A DNA stretch of 8,157 nucleotides from Deltaproteobacteria bacterium (GTDB taxonomy: Bacteria; Bdellovibrionota_C; UBA2361; SZUA-149; JADYYL01): NCBI GenBank assembly GCA_020853655.1, contig JADYYL010000490.1, positions 1 to 8,157 on the forward strand. Direction: 5' to 3'. Shown piece by piece: positions 1 through 7,400 of the stretch (within the stretch, counting starts at the first letter, position 1; each line of letters starts with the position of its first letter). A model generated the notes under the pieces. That model worked only from the letters and a program-made list of their open reading frames with translations, had not been told where the DNA came from and ran no database searches. The translations under genes were made by a program, and so were the position numbers.

Positions 1-2
1 CG

Positions 3-1814
3 AACTTCGGCGCCATGCTTCTCGATTACTCCTCGTCGGCGGCGGTGTGCACCTCGCTCGGGCATGCTCCAGGTGCGTCGCTGATCGATCCGGCGGCAGC
101 ATCGCGGCTCAGCATCGCAGAAGCGTTGACGAACCTTTGCTCAGTTCCGATCGACGGCGGGATCCAAGGGATTTCGTTGAGCGCGAACTGGATGTGGCCC
201 GCGAAACAGCCGGGAGAAGACAGCGCTCTCTATCGTGCGGTCGAGGCCTGTTCCGAGTTTGCTATTTCGCTCGGCATTTCCATCCCCACGGGAAAAGATT
301 CGCTTTCGATGACGATGAAGTATGGCGCGAGCGCAGATGTGCGCGCCCCCGGAACGGTCATCATCACCGCCGTCGGGAACGCCCCCGATGCGAACAAGAA
401 GGTCACGCCTGATCTGAAACCCAAGGTCGATTCGATCCTCGTTCACCTCGATTTCTCGGGCGTCGCGGGTTTTCCTCTCGGCGGAACAAGTTATGCCCAG
501 ACGGTGGGCGCCCTTGGCGATCGATGCGCGGATGTCTCAACCGAAGCGATGTTGCGAGCGTTTGGGTTTGTTCAGGAACTGCTGAACGAGGGAGTATTGC
601 TCGCCGCGCACGACGTTTCGAGCGGCGGACTCCTCGTGACGGTCGCGGAGATGTGCTTCGCCGGGGATCTCGGCGCGACCGTTTCCTTTGCTCCGTGGTC
701 GACGACGAATGACCTCGCCGTCGCATTTTGCGAGAAACCTGGGATGGTGCTGCAAGTCGCCTCAGGCTTCGGGGACCAGCTTTTGCAGCGTGCCACGGCC
801 GCTGGAGTTTCCGCGAATCGCCTTGGGGTCGTGGGCGGAGCTCGCCTCCGTATCGAAGGCGGTGTGGCATTCGACACAAGCGTCGCGGCTTTGCGCGACG
901 TTTGGTGGAACGTCTCTTGTGCATTTGACTCTCGACAAACGGCAAAGGCGTGCGCCGTCTCTCGGCGCAGCACGCTCTCGAAACGGTCGATGAGTTTCTC
1001 ATTCCCCGCGGGGTTCGACGGAACGCTTGATCGCGAGGCGCTTCTCTCGGTCACGGGACGCTCCATTCGTGCAGCGGTGATCCGAGAGCAGGGAACGAAT
1101 GGCGAACGCGAGATGGCATTCGCGCTTCACGCCGCGGGCTTTGCGGTTCGAGATGTGATGATGAGCGATCTGGTCGAGGGACGCGAAGATTTGCGAGACA
1201 TCTCGTTCATCGCTTTTCCCGGAGGCTTCGCAAACAGCGATGTCCTGGGGGCAGGAAAGGGTTGGGCCGGTGTGTTCCGCTATAACGAGCGAGCACTCTC
1301 TGCTCTTCGGGCCTTCTATGCACGCCCGGATACACTGTCGCTTGCCGTGTGCAACGGGTGTCAACTGGTGACGGCTCTCGAGCTGTTCTATCCGGAGCAT
1401 GAACGCAAGATTGCGATGCATCGGAACGCCTCAGAGAAGTTCGAGAGCGCGTTCGTGAGTGTTGACGTTGAAGATACCGCGAGCATCCTCCTCAAACCTC
1501 TCAAGGGTGCGCGGCTGGGTATCTGGGTTGCGCACGGAGAGGGGAGATTCGAGCTTCCGGAGGGTGAGGGCGCGTGTGACATCGCACTTCGCTACTCCGG
1601 GGAAGAGTATCCGATGAACCCCAACGGATCACCCTTCCGAACGGCGGGAATCTCGAGTCGCGATGGTCGTCACCTCGCGATGATGCCCCACCTCGAGCGG
1701 AGTCTCTTGATGTTGAATTGGGCATATGCGCCGAGTGGCTTTGCCGGCCAGTTGAGTCCCTGGAGCCTCGCTTTCGGAGCGGCCTACGACTGGATCGCCA
1801 GTCAGCAGAGGTAA
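3..1814 (+). CDS. purL: Phosphoribosylformylglycinamidine synthase, large glutamine-dependent form (5' part missing)
   Basis: The enzyme makes formylglycinamidine ribonucleotide (FGAM) from FGAR, glutamine and ATP, the fourth step of purine synthesis in the cytoplasm. The frame is open from base 3, so the gene starts left of the window; 603 residues are visible, a little under half of a large PurL. Visible residues 1 to about 330 are the second half of the synthase (AIRS-like fold), opening with NFGAMLLDY and including PTGKDSLSM (95-103) and HDVSSGG (203-209). Residues 355-603 are the glutamine amidotransferase domain: VIREQGTNGE, GGFANSDVLGAGKGWAG (from 407), the nucleophile Cys450 in VCNGCQ, and His563 and Glu565 in MMPHLER. 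All three expected catalytic residues are present, so it looks functional. PHLER instead of PHPER, HDVSSGG instead of HDRSDGG, and the NWAYAP...PW tail recall Bacteroidetes-type large PurL rather than the E. coli type (from memory). The ATG at 15 is internal, not a start. Confidence 0.96.
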   Translation, partial: NFGAMLLDYSSSAAVCTSLGHAPGASLIDPAAASRLSIAEALTNLCSVPIDGGIQGISLSANWMWPAKQPGEDSALYRAVEACSEFAISLGISIPTGKDSLSMTMKYGASADVRAPGTVIITAVGNAPDANKKVTPDLKPKVDSILVHLDFSGVAGFPLGGTSYAQTVGALGDRCADVSTEAMLRAFGFVQELLNEGVLLAAHDVSSGGLLVTVAEMCFAGDLGATVSFAPWSTTNDLAVAFCEKPGMVLQVASGFGDQLLQRATAAGVSANRLGVVGGARLRIEGGVAFDTSVAALRDVWWNVSCAFDSRQTAKACAVSRRSTLSKRSMSFSFPAGFDGTLDREALLSVTGRSIRAAVIREQGTNGEREMAFALHAAGFAVRDVMMSDLVEGREDLRDISFIAFPGGFANSDVLGAGKGWAGVFRYNERALSALRAFYARPDTLSLAVCNGCQLVTALELFYPEHERKIAMHRNASEKFESAFVSVDVEDTASILLKPLKGARLGIWVAHGEGRFELPEGEGACDIALRYSGEEYPMNPNGSPFRTAGISSRDGRHLAMMPHLERSLLMLNWAYAPSGFAGQLSPWSLAFGAAYDWIASQQR

Positions 1815-1825
1815 GACCCCTTTCA

Positions 1826-1855
1826 TCGGGCTTCCCGAGCGCGCGGCATCGCGCT
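1826..1855 (+). other. Two adjacent short inverted repeats in the purL-RDD gap
   Basis: The 54-base gap after purL holds two small perfect stems. The first is TCGGG-ctt-CCCGA (1826-1838), five pairs with a three-base loop. The second is AGCGCG-cggcat-CGCGCT (1838-1855), six pairs with a six-base loop, ending just before the next gene. They share base 1838, so they would stack or compete. No T-run follows either stem, so this is not a canonical intrinsic terminator. They could weaken read-through or mask translation initiation of the RDD gene, or be chance in GC-rich DNA. Confidence 0.3.
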
Positions 1856-1868
1856 ATTCGTGGAGGCT

Positions 1869-2633
1869 ATGCTTTGCCCCCGCTGCGGAAAAGATGTTGG
1901 TGAGAGTCTTCAGATCTGCGTTGAGTGCGGACGAAAGGATCGTTTTGACCGCATCATCGAGGAGACCAGCGAACACCGCGGCCTCAGCATGACGCACCTG
2001 GCAAAGCCGTTATCCCGACGCGCGCTCGGTGGTCTCGGAAGTGCCGCCGGATTCCAACTTCGATTCTTTGCGTTCCTTGTCGACCTCGCGATCGTCAGCG
2101 TCTTTGTGCTCGCTGCCGAGCTGCTCTTCAGCGGCATATACGTCCACTTCTTTGAACGGTTGTGGGAGCTGCAGGCCGATTGGATCGAACGGGTGGCGAC
2201 GACGCCGACGCACTTGAGACTCGCGGGCGCTTACGTCGCGTTCTGTGCGGCCATGGTCTGCGCGACGATCTTCGGATGCCCGTACCATGTTCTGATGGAG
2301 TCGAGCCCGCTACAGGCGACGTTGGGGAAAGCCGCGTTCGGGCTCGTCGTTGTGGACGGGCAAGGTCGTCGTCTGACCATCGTCCGCGCGCTCGCGCGCC
2401 ATCTGGCGAAGGTACTCTCGTTGCTGAGTTGTTTTACGGGATATCTGCTCGCGGGAGTCACCCCAGGAAAGCGCGCCCTTCACGATCTCATCGTCGGCAC
2501 TTACGTCGAAAGGGGCGAGACTCTCGGAACCACGCGGCTTCTCATTACTGCATTCGGTGCAGCGCTTGCGGCGTACGGCACGGTGAGTCTGATTATGCTC
2601 GCTTCGACTGAGCTTCGATCTGCCACGCTTTAA
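1869..2633 (+). CDS. Zinc-ribbon RDD-family membrane protein
   Basis: This is a small integral membrane protein of unknown job. Numbering here is from the GTG at 1860 (257 residues). C6-P-R-C9 and C20-V-E-C23 form a treble-clef/zinc-ribbon CxxC-x10-CxxC. The RDD domain follows from about residue 64: Arg68 and Asp75 in LRFFAFLVDLA, then TLGKAAFGLVVVDGQGR (154-170) and the family's closing LHDLIVGTYVERG with Asp209. Likely membrane segments are near 69-91, 120-139, 183-200 and 226-247. The start is ambiguous. ATG 1869 gives the usual MLCPRCG opening, but GGAGG at 1862-1866 lies only two bases before it. GTG 1860 adds three residues and has no visible ribosome site. I chose the ATG. RDD proteins have been linked to transport or ion tolerance in some bacteria, but nothing here shows a substrate. 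The gene follows purL by 54 bases on the same strand and may be read through from it. Confidence 0.85.
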   Translation: MLCPRCGKDVGESLQICVECGRKDRFDRIIEETSEHRGLSMTHLAKPLSRRALGGLGSAAGFQLRFFAFLVDLAIVSVFVLAAELLFSGIYVHFFERLWELQADWIERVATTPTHLRLAGAYVAFCAAMVCATIFGCPYHVLMESSPLQATLGKAAFGLVVVDGQGRRLTIVRALARHLAKVLSLLSCFTGYLLAGVTPGKRALHDLIVGTYVERGETLGTTRLLITAFGAALAAYGTVSLIMLASTELRSATL

Positions 2634-2644
2634 ACTTTGAATAC

Positions 2645-2678
2645 CGCTGAGAGTTGAAAATCTCACCGGGCGTCAGCG
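2645..2678. terminator. Weak hairpin between convergent genes (tentative)
   Basis: The 57 bases between the stop codons of the RDD gene and the DUF1501 gene contain CGCTGA (2645-2650) facing TCAGCG (2673-2678), with GAG and CTC pairing inside and unpaired bases between. An alternative inner stem is TGAGA-gttgaaaa-TCTCA (2648-2665). There is no clear T-run on either side. Placement between convergent stops suits a shared terminator, but the stem is short and interrupted, so the call is weak. Confidence 0.2.
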
Positions 2679-2690
2679 CGACAGGCAGGT

Positions 2691-4124
2691 CTATGCGTAG
2701 AGCGCGCGGATAGGTTTCCCCTTGCCATCCTCTGTTACATAGAACGGCCGTTTTTCGACTTCGAAGCTCAGATCGGCGGGTATGCCCAGCGCCTGATACA
2801 GCGTGGCGTGGAAGTCCATAACCGTGACCGGCGATTCGATCGTGTGGCAGGGGAGCTCGTCCGCGCTCTTCCCATAGACGAGTCCTTTCTTGAACCCACC
2901 GCCGAAGACAAGCATTGAACCGGCACGCGTAAAGTGACGGTGGAGTCCGAAGTCTTTGAGTTGATGAATGACCTGCTCCTGGCCGGTCTTCGCCATCTCT
3001 TCTTCGTCCTTGACCGAGCATCGGCTGAACTCGCTTGCGATGATGACAAGCGTTCTTTCCAGCAACCCTCGCTCTTCGAGATCACGGATCAGTTGTGCGA
3101 TCGGCGCGTCGACCCACCGTTTCATTTCAACGGTGCGACGGTGGCCATCGGCATGCGTATCCCAGTTTCCGAATGGGATGTGTTCCGTCGTGACCTCGAC
3201 AAATCGGACACCCGATTCGATGAGCCGGCGAGCCAGGAGACAGCCCATTCCAAAGCGGCTTGTGTTGTAGACCTTTGAAACCTGCTCCGGTTCCTCGGAG
3301 AGATCGAAAGATCTCGCCGCGGGAGAGGTGATGAGGCGATAACTCGTGTCGAGCGAGCGAAGCATCGACTCTTTCTGGAAATCACTGCCGTATTCACCGA
3401 GCGGTGAATTGGCGATCAGTTTCTTGAGAAACTTGTCGCGATTCTGAAACTGCGAAATCGACATGCCCTCAGGGGGACTCATGCTTTCAATCGCCGACTG
3501 AGGGAAGGGGATGAGCAATGGAGCGTAGTCGCCGCCGAGAAATCCCGCGGTGAGAAACGCCTGCACTTCCGGAGCACCGTCGATGTCGAGACGTTGTCCG
3601 ATATGCACGAAGGGGGGCATCTGCGGATTCTTCGGACCGAGCGACTTCGAAATCATCGACCCCATGTGGGGAACGTCGAGCGACTGCGGTGGCACGTAGC
3701 CGGTGTGCCAGTGAAACTGATGACGGGAGTGGAGGATGTGCCCGAGATCCGGGGGCGAAAAGCTCCGAATCAACGTCCCCCGATCGATCACCGACGCAAT
3801 CTGCTCGAGCCCGGTACTGAATCGTAGCCCATCGACCGCGGTCGGAATCGACGAGAACGTCGACTTGATCCGGTTTCGGCGCTGGCCCTTGTAGGTCTCC
3901 GGTTTGTCCTTCGGATCAAATGTCTCGGTGTGGGCCATCCCCCCCGCCATCCAGAGCAGGATGACCTGATCCGCCGTGGCTTTGCCCGGGTCGATCTTTC
4001 CGCCTTCCTTCCCCCAAACGAAGCGTGGCGTTCCAGCGCCGATCGTTGCGAGCGTCGCTGCGCTCATTGACTTGATGAAGTCGCGTCGGGACCAGTTTCG
4101 AGTCAGCCAAGGATGATTGAACAT
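2691..4124 (-). CDS. Tat-exported DUF1501 family protein
   Basis: This 477-residue protein belongs to DUF1501, a family related to the alkaline phosphatase/sulfatase fold whose reaction is not established. A twin-arginine signal is visible: S12-R-R-D-F-I-K18, then a weakly hydrophobic Ala/Thr-rich stretch to about residue 35. Export would therefore be folded, through Tat. Family blocks follow in order: VILLWMAGGMAHTETFDPK (54-72), the histidine-rich HSRHQFHWHTGY (132-143), GNWDTHADGH (319-328), IIASEFSR (361-368), LHRHF (394-398), MLVFGGGFKKGLVYGKSADE (404-423) and VMDFHATLYQALGIP (435-449). The usual GEFGRTP...GRDH block is replaced by SEFSR...LHRHF, which I believe marks a known subfamily. 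Length is normal for the family. The ATG at 4124 lies four bases after the stop of the upstream gene (TAACCATATG), with only a weak GGTGA-type site, so translation is probably coupled. The neighbour is the usual partner of this family. Function and substrate are unknown. Confidence 0.92.
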   Translation of the reverse strand: MFNHPWLTRNWSRRDFIKSMSAATLATIGAGTPRFVWGKEGGKIDPGKATADQVILLWMAGGMAHTETFDPKDKPETYKGQRRNRIKSTFSSIPTAVDGLRFSTGLEQIASVIDRGTLIRSFSPPDLGHILHSRHQFHWHTGYVPPQSLDVPHMGSMISKSLGPKNPQMPPFVHIGQRLDIDGAPEVQAFLTAGFLGGDYAPLLIPFPQSAIESMSPPEGMSISQFQNRDKFLKKLIANSPLGEYGSDFQKESMLRSLDTSYRLITSPAARSFDLSEEPEQVSKVYNTSRFGMGCLLARRLIESGVRFVEVTTEHIPFGNWDTHADGHRRTVEMKRWVDAPIAQLIRDLEERGLLERTLVIIASEFSRCSVKDEEEMAKTGQEQVIHQLKDFGLHRHFTRAGSMLVFGGGFKKGLVYGKSADELPCHTIESPVTVMDFHATLYQALGIPADLSFEVEKRPFYVTEDGKGKPIRALYA

Positions 4125-4128
4125 ATGG

Positions 4129-7100
4129 TTAGGTCACCAGTTGAAATTCTGGCAGTGCGATGATTCCCCAGATCAACGACTCGATCTCCTCGATACTCGG
4201 CGTTGGAGAGAGAAGTTCGTCGATAGCGGTGCGTTCCGCCGTTGTTGGTTTTCGGCTGAGAAGTCGAAGGTACGTCTCTTCAGCGAGCGCGAGTTTCGTC
4301 GCCCCGCTCCGCGCGGCACTTTCGCGAGTCCGTTCGGCGCTCCTGCGAATCAACTGCTGGAGCTCATCCGCGTTTGAGAGAACAAGCGCGTCCATGGTGG
4401 ACATGAATGGCGGCCGACGCGTGGTAATTTGCTCTCGTCGAGGTCTCCCCATGGCGAGCATAAAATCACTCGCATCACGGAGGACCGATCGGACGTCGAG
4501 ATCGGTGATGATCACGAACTCTACTCGCCGGTCGGAATCAGGGTCCGAATCCACGCGAACGGAGGTTTTGAATTTCTCGGCATCGATGTCTTCGAGTGAG
4601 AATTTTACTGCGGAGAAAGCGCGGGTGACGATCGTATTCCCTTCAAAACGCACTTCGTCTGTTTTCGTGCGGCTGGGGTCGTTCTCGCGTACATCTTCAA
4701 TGCCGATGGCATTCGCCGATTGTATAGCCTCGGTCTCTTCGTGATCAACGTAGACGCTCGGTTTTGAGCTCTTGTTCTGGAGCAATGGGATCGCACGGCC
4801 TTTCGAGAAGACGACTGGAGCATCCCACACCGCAGAGTATTCCTGGCCGAACAGTGCCTGCTTGGCTTTCCGGACATCCTTGCGGGTTTTCGTTTCGTAG
4901 CGCGCACGAGCGCCCCGCTCCTTCAGCGAGGCCTGAAGTGAATCTGTGATCCCTTCGTCAGATTTCTGCACGGCATCGAACTGTTCACGAAGTTTGTCGA
5001 GCTTTGATTTGTAATCATATCGGCGCAGCGCTACGAGCCACAGAGAGCGTGCGCCGCGAACGTCCAGTTCGATACTCTTGATGCCGTCGCGGTTCTGTAA
5101 GGGACCCGAGGAATAGATAAGTCGAGGCGACCCCACAGGAGCATCGGTCCGAACCTCAGTGGCGATCATCCGCTCAATGTCTCCAGGAAGAGCTGTCGCG
5201 TCGACGTCGAGCGCAAGAGAAACGGAATCAAGAAGCTGTTCCACCTGGATGCGCCGAACCACGGGGCCGGCGAACACGTCATGAGCGAAATGTTTCTCGG
5301 CGGAGGGTCGAGCTTCGAGTTGATAGGCGTGCGATGTGAGTATCAGAGCGATCAGTTTCTTCGAATCGTATCCGTCCTTCGCGAAACGAACGCTCAGCCA
5401 ATCGATGAGATCCTGACTCCAAGGGATATTGTCCATCTCATCGAGCGGTTCGATGATGCCCCATCCAAAGAACCGGGCCCAGACGCGGTTGACGAACGTG
5501 CGAGCGAATCGCCCGTTGGCATCGCTGGTCAGAAGCGAAGCAAAGATCTTTCTTCGGCTGCGTAAACTCGCCTTCTCGGGAAATCCACCGACCTCGGGAT
5601 ACACGAAGCGAGCGGAGACCTCCTTCCCGGTTGGAACGTTACACTCGTGGGTCTGCAGTTTTCGGGCGGTGAAGACGTTGGCGAGGCCGTAGCGATCTTC
5701 GAGTGTCCACTCGTCTGTGAAACTGTCGTGGCACGACGCACATTTCACGTTGATACCCATGAAGACCTGGCCGATGTTCTGGGCGGCTTGGATCGCCGGC
5801 TCTTCGTTCGCATTCACGACCCCCTTTTTCCACCAGCGGATACCGGTGATGAAACCTCGATTGTCGCGACCAGGATTGACGAGTTCGGAGACAAAGACGT
5901 TGTAAGGTTTGTTCGCGCGCAGGGAATCGTAGAGCCACTTGGTGATCTCTGACCGGCCACCGTGAAGGAATCCTGGTCCGGAGTAGTCGTTTCGGAGCGC
6001 GTCGTTCCAGAATGTCATCCAATGGATCGCATACTGCTGGTCTCGCGCGAGCAGTTTCTCCACCATCCGCTGTCGCTTCTCGACGTTGAGATCCGCTTCG
6101 AATGCTGCCGCCTCTTCCGGAGTTGGGATGAGGCCAAGGATGTCTCCATAAATGCGCCGAAGGAATCTCCGATCGTCGACCAATTTCCCTGGGGTCACCT
6201 TTTTCTCGATGAAGTATGCGCCGACGATCTGATCGATCGGATTGCTCGACCCACCGAACTCGCCGAGGTCTTTCAGCTGAGCGGGTGTCAGCGTCGGGAG
6301 GGCCGGGTCGCGCGGGGTCGTGGGAACTTTCTTCACCGGAGCGCGGGAGTGGGCTTTCTTTTCGCCGTAGTGCGCACCTTGATCGATCCAGGCGCGAAGG
6401 GTGGATAGCTCGTCGGGAGTGAGACGGCGGCCCTTGTTGGGCATAATTTTCTTGGGCTGCTTGCCGGAGACGAGATCGATGAGCAAGCTCTCCGCGCCGT
6501 TCCCCACGACGATGCCCGGGCCGGTTTCCCCGCCGGCAATCAACTTCTCACGCGTATCGAGATTGAAACCTCCCTTGTCACGACCGTTCCCATGGCACCG
6601 CATGCAGTGCTTCTCGAATATCGGATGAACGTCTTCGATGTAGCTGATGTCCTTCGTCGCCGCGGCGGGCAGCACCGCTCCGCCCTCGGCGGCGGCGGTC
6701 CGAGCGAGCTGAGCTTTTCCGCTCTCGCCGAGTTCGGTGTCCGCAAGCCGGGAATCTTCTGAGTCGAATATCTCGGTGTAGTAGTCTGGCCCGTGAACCA
6801 TCAAGCCACCGAAGTGTGCGGTAAGGCCGACGCCGGCTCCGCAGACGAAGGTCAGTAGACGAAAGGTATTCACCGTTCTGCGTGTAGGGGCTTTCGCGCA
6901 ACGCCAACCGACAAGTGCCGTGAGCACCGCGAGCGCCGCGATCGCGACGCCTCCCCAGCGGTGAACAAAGAGAATGTCGACGAGCTCGCCCTGGTATTCT
7001 TCGTGGCTTGCATTGAGCCAGCCGAAGGCTGCAGCGACAACTGCCATGATACTGCCGAATCCGACGGCACTCAGCGATATCACCGAGGGATGTGGGGTCC

Positions 7101-7323
7101 GACGAAGAAGTCCGTAGACCTCGACGAGCGCGGCGAAGGTGATCAGTCCAATCGGAAAATGGACGGCAACGGGATGGAGTTTCCCAAGAAGGATGGGGAG
7201 CCAATGCGCCTGAGTTTCGAGCTCCTCAGCGGCTCGCGCGGCCAGGGGAAAGGCGCAGCCGGCAACGATCCCGACGAGACCCAGGACGGATTGCGCGAAC
7301 GTTCGGTATCGTTGTTTCGTCAT
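4129..7323 (-). CDS. Membrane-anchored DUF2231-PSCyt1-PSCyt2(DUF1549)-PSD1(DUF1553) fusion protein
   Basis: This large envelope protein has 1064 residues from ATG 7323. Residues 8-32 form a signal peptide or first TM; ARA-AE fits signal peptidase I, and VAGC (20-23) could be a lipobox. A DUF2231-like domain with KLHPVAVHFPIGL (48-60) and about four TM segments (to 72, 81-104, 123-141, 156-176) follows. The chain then carries: PSCyt1 (about 230-318) with C240-M-R-C-H244 and a possible haem ligand Met294; PSCyt2/DUF1549 (about 361-570) with a second CxxCH, C528-A-S-C-H532; PSD1/DUF1553 in two parts, about 580-712 (FVNRVWARFFGWGI) and 955-1064 (YLRLLSRKPT, ending in LPEF); and an insert between them. 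Most of the chain should lie outside the cytoplasmic membrane, and two c-type haems are possible. The reading frame extends to a TTG at 7392, but ATG 7323 gives a normal signal peptide and the TTG lies in a likely promoter. The DUF1501 gene follows after 4 nt. The reaction is unknown; electron transfer or substrate processing is only inferred. Confidence 0.9.
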   Translation of the reverse strand: MTKQRYRTFAQSVLGLVGIVAGCAFPLAARAAEELETQAHWLPILLGKLHPVAVHFPIGLITFAALVEVYGLLRRTPHPSVISLSAVGFGSIMAVVAAAFGWLNASHEEYQGELVDILFVHRWGGVAIAALAVLTALVGWRCAKAPTRRTVNTFRLLTFVCGAGVGLTAHFGGLMVHGPDYYTEIFDSEDSRLADTELGESGKAQLARTAAAEGGAVLPAAATKDISYIEDVHPIFEKHCMRCHGNGRDKGGFNLDTREKLIAGGETGPGIVVGNGAESLLIDLVSGKQPKKIMPNKGRRLTPDELSTLRAWIDQGAHYGEKKAHSRAPVKKVPTTPRDPALPTLTPAQLKDLGEFGGSSNPIDQIVGAYFIEKKVTPGKLVDDRRFLRRIYGDILGLIPTPEEAAAFEADLNVEKRQRMVEKLLARDQQYAIHWMTFWNDALRNDYSGPGFLHGGRSEITKWLYDSLRANKPYNVFVSELVNPGRDNRGFITGIRWWKKGVVNANEEPAIQAAQNIGQVFMGINVKCASCHDSFTDEWTLEDRYGLANVFTARKLQTHECNVPTGKEVSARFVYPEVGGFPEKASLRSRRKIFASLLTSDANGRFARTFVNRVWARFFGWGIIEPLDEMDNIPWSQDLIDWLSVRFAKDGYDSKKLIALILTSHAYQLEARPSAEKHFAHDVFAGPVVRRIQVEQLLDSVSLALDVDATALPGDIERMIATEVRTDAPVGSPRLIYSSGPLQNRDGIKSIELDVRGARSLWLVALRRYDYKSKLDKLREQFDAVQKSDEGITDSLQASLKERGARARYETKTRKDVRKAKQALFGQEYSAVWDAPVVFSKGRAIPLLQNKSSKPSVYVDHEETEAIQSANAIGIEDVRENDPSRTKTDEVRFEGNTIVTRAFSAVKFSLEDIDAEKFKTSVRVDSDPDSDRRVEFVIITDLDVRSVLRDASDFMLAMGRPRREQITTRRPPFMSTMDALVLSNADELQQLIRRSAERTRESAARSGATKLALAEETYLRLLSRKPTTAERTAIDELLSPTPSIEEIESLIWGIIALPEFQLVT
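4459..5151 (-). other. Insert of about 230 residues splitting the PSD1 domain
   Basis: Between the N-terminal and C-terminal blocks of PSD1 (about residues 725-955 of the protein) lies sequence that is not typical of the family core. It has beta-rich stretches, such as GIKSIELDVRGARSLWLVAL (747-766) and AVWDAPVVFSKGRAIPLL (831-848). These loosely recall NPCBM-like sugar-binding beta-sandwiches, in which a GAxxLxLxV strand is followed by D.A.W. A highly charged, Lys/Arg/Glu-rich, probably helical segment (about 772-826) sits between them, and an acidic stretch with DSDPDSDRR (925-933) comes near the end. The NPCBM comparison is pattern-based and weak. Confidence 0.45.
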
Positions 7324-7363
7324 TCGTTGGTAACAGATGGGGAGGCTTTGCTTTTCCGTCGTT

Positions 7364-7392
7364 AAAGTAATGGCAATATCCCCCCTGGTCAA
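7364..7392 (-). promoter_or_regulatory. Candidate sigma-70-type promoter for the cytochrome/DUF1501 operon
   Basis: Read on the minus strand, TTGACC (7392-7387, five of six to the -35 consensus) is followed after exactly 17 bases by TACTTT (7369-7364), which keeps the T, A and final T of the -10 consensus. Transcription would begin near 7357, leaving a leader of about 34 bases before ATG 7323. No strong ribosome site is seen in that leader. The -35 overlaps the spurious TTG start at 7392, which argues that translation begins at 7323. Confidence 0.4.
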
Positions 7393-7400
7393 GGCTGCGT

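Noticed and set aside
20..23. Lipoprotein reading of the cytochrome-type protein (residues VAGC; coordinates here are protein residues)
   Set aside because: A lipobox-like VAGC exists, but the hydrophobic stretch continues past it to an ARA-AE signal peptidase I site, and TM segments follow. Lipidation is possible but not favoured.
403..1066. Long antisense frames (199 and 164 residues) opposite purL
   Set aside because: They lie wholly under a clearly homologous PurL, show Arg/Ser/Pro-rich low-quality translations with no recognisable motif, and are expected in GC-rich coding DNA.
5962..7204. Overlapping frames on both strands within the cytochrome-type gene (148 residues plus, 208 residues minus)
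   Set aside because: The main frame carries CxxCH motifs and family domains through this whole stretch. The others are Arg-rich or featureless shadows.
7324..7392. TTG at 7392 as the start of the cytochrome-type protein
   Set aside because: It would put 23 polar residues before a normal signal peptide, has no good ribosome site, and overlaps a likely -35 box. ATG 7323 is the better start.
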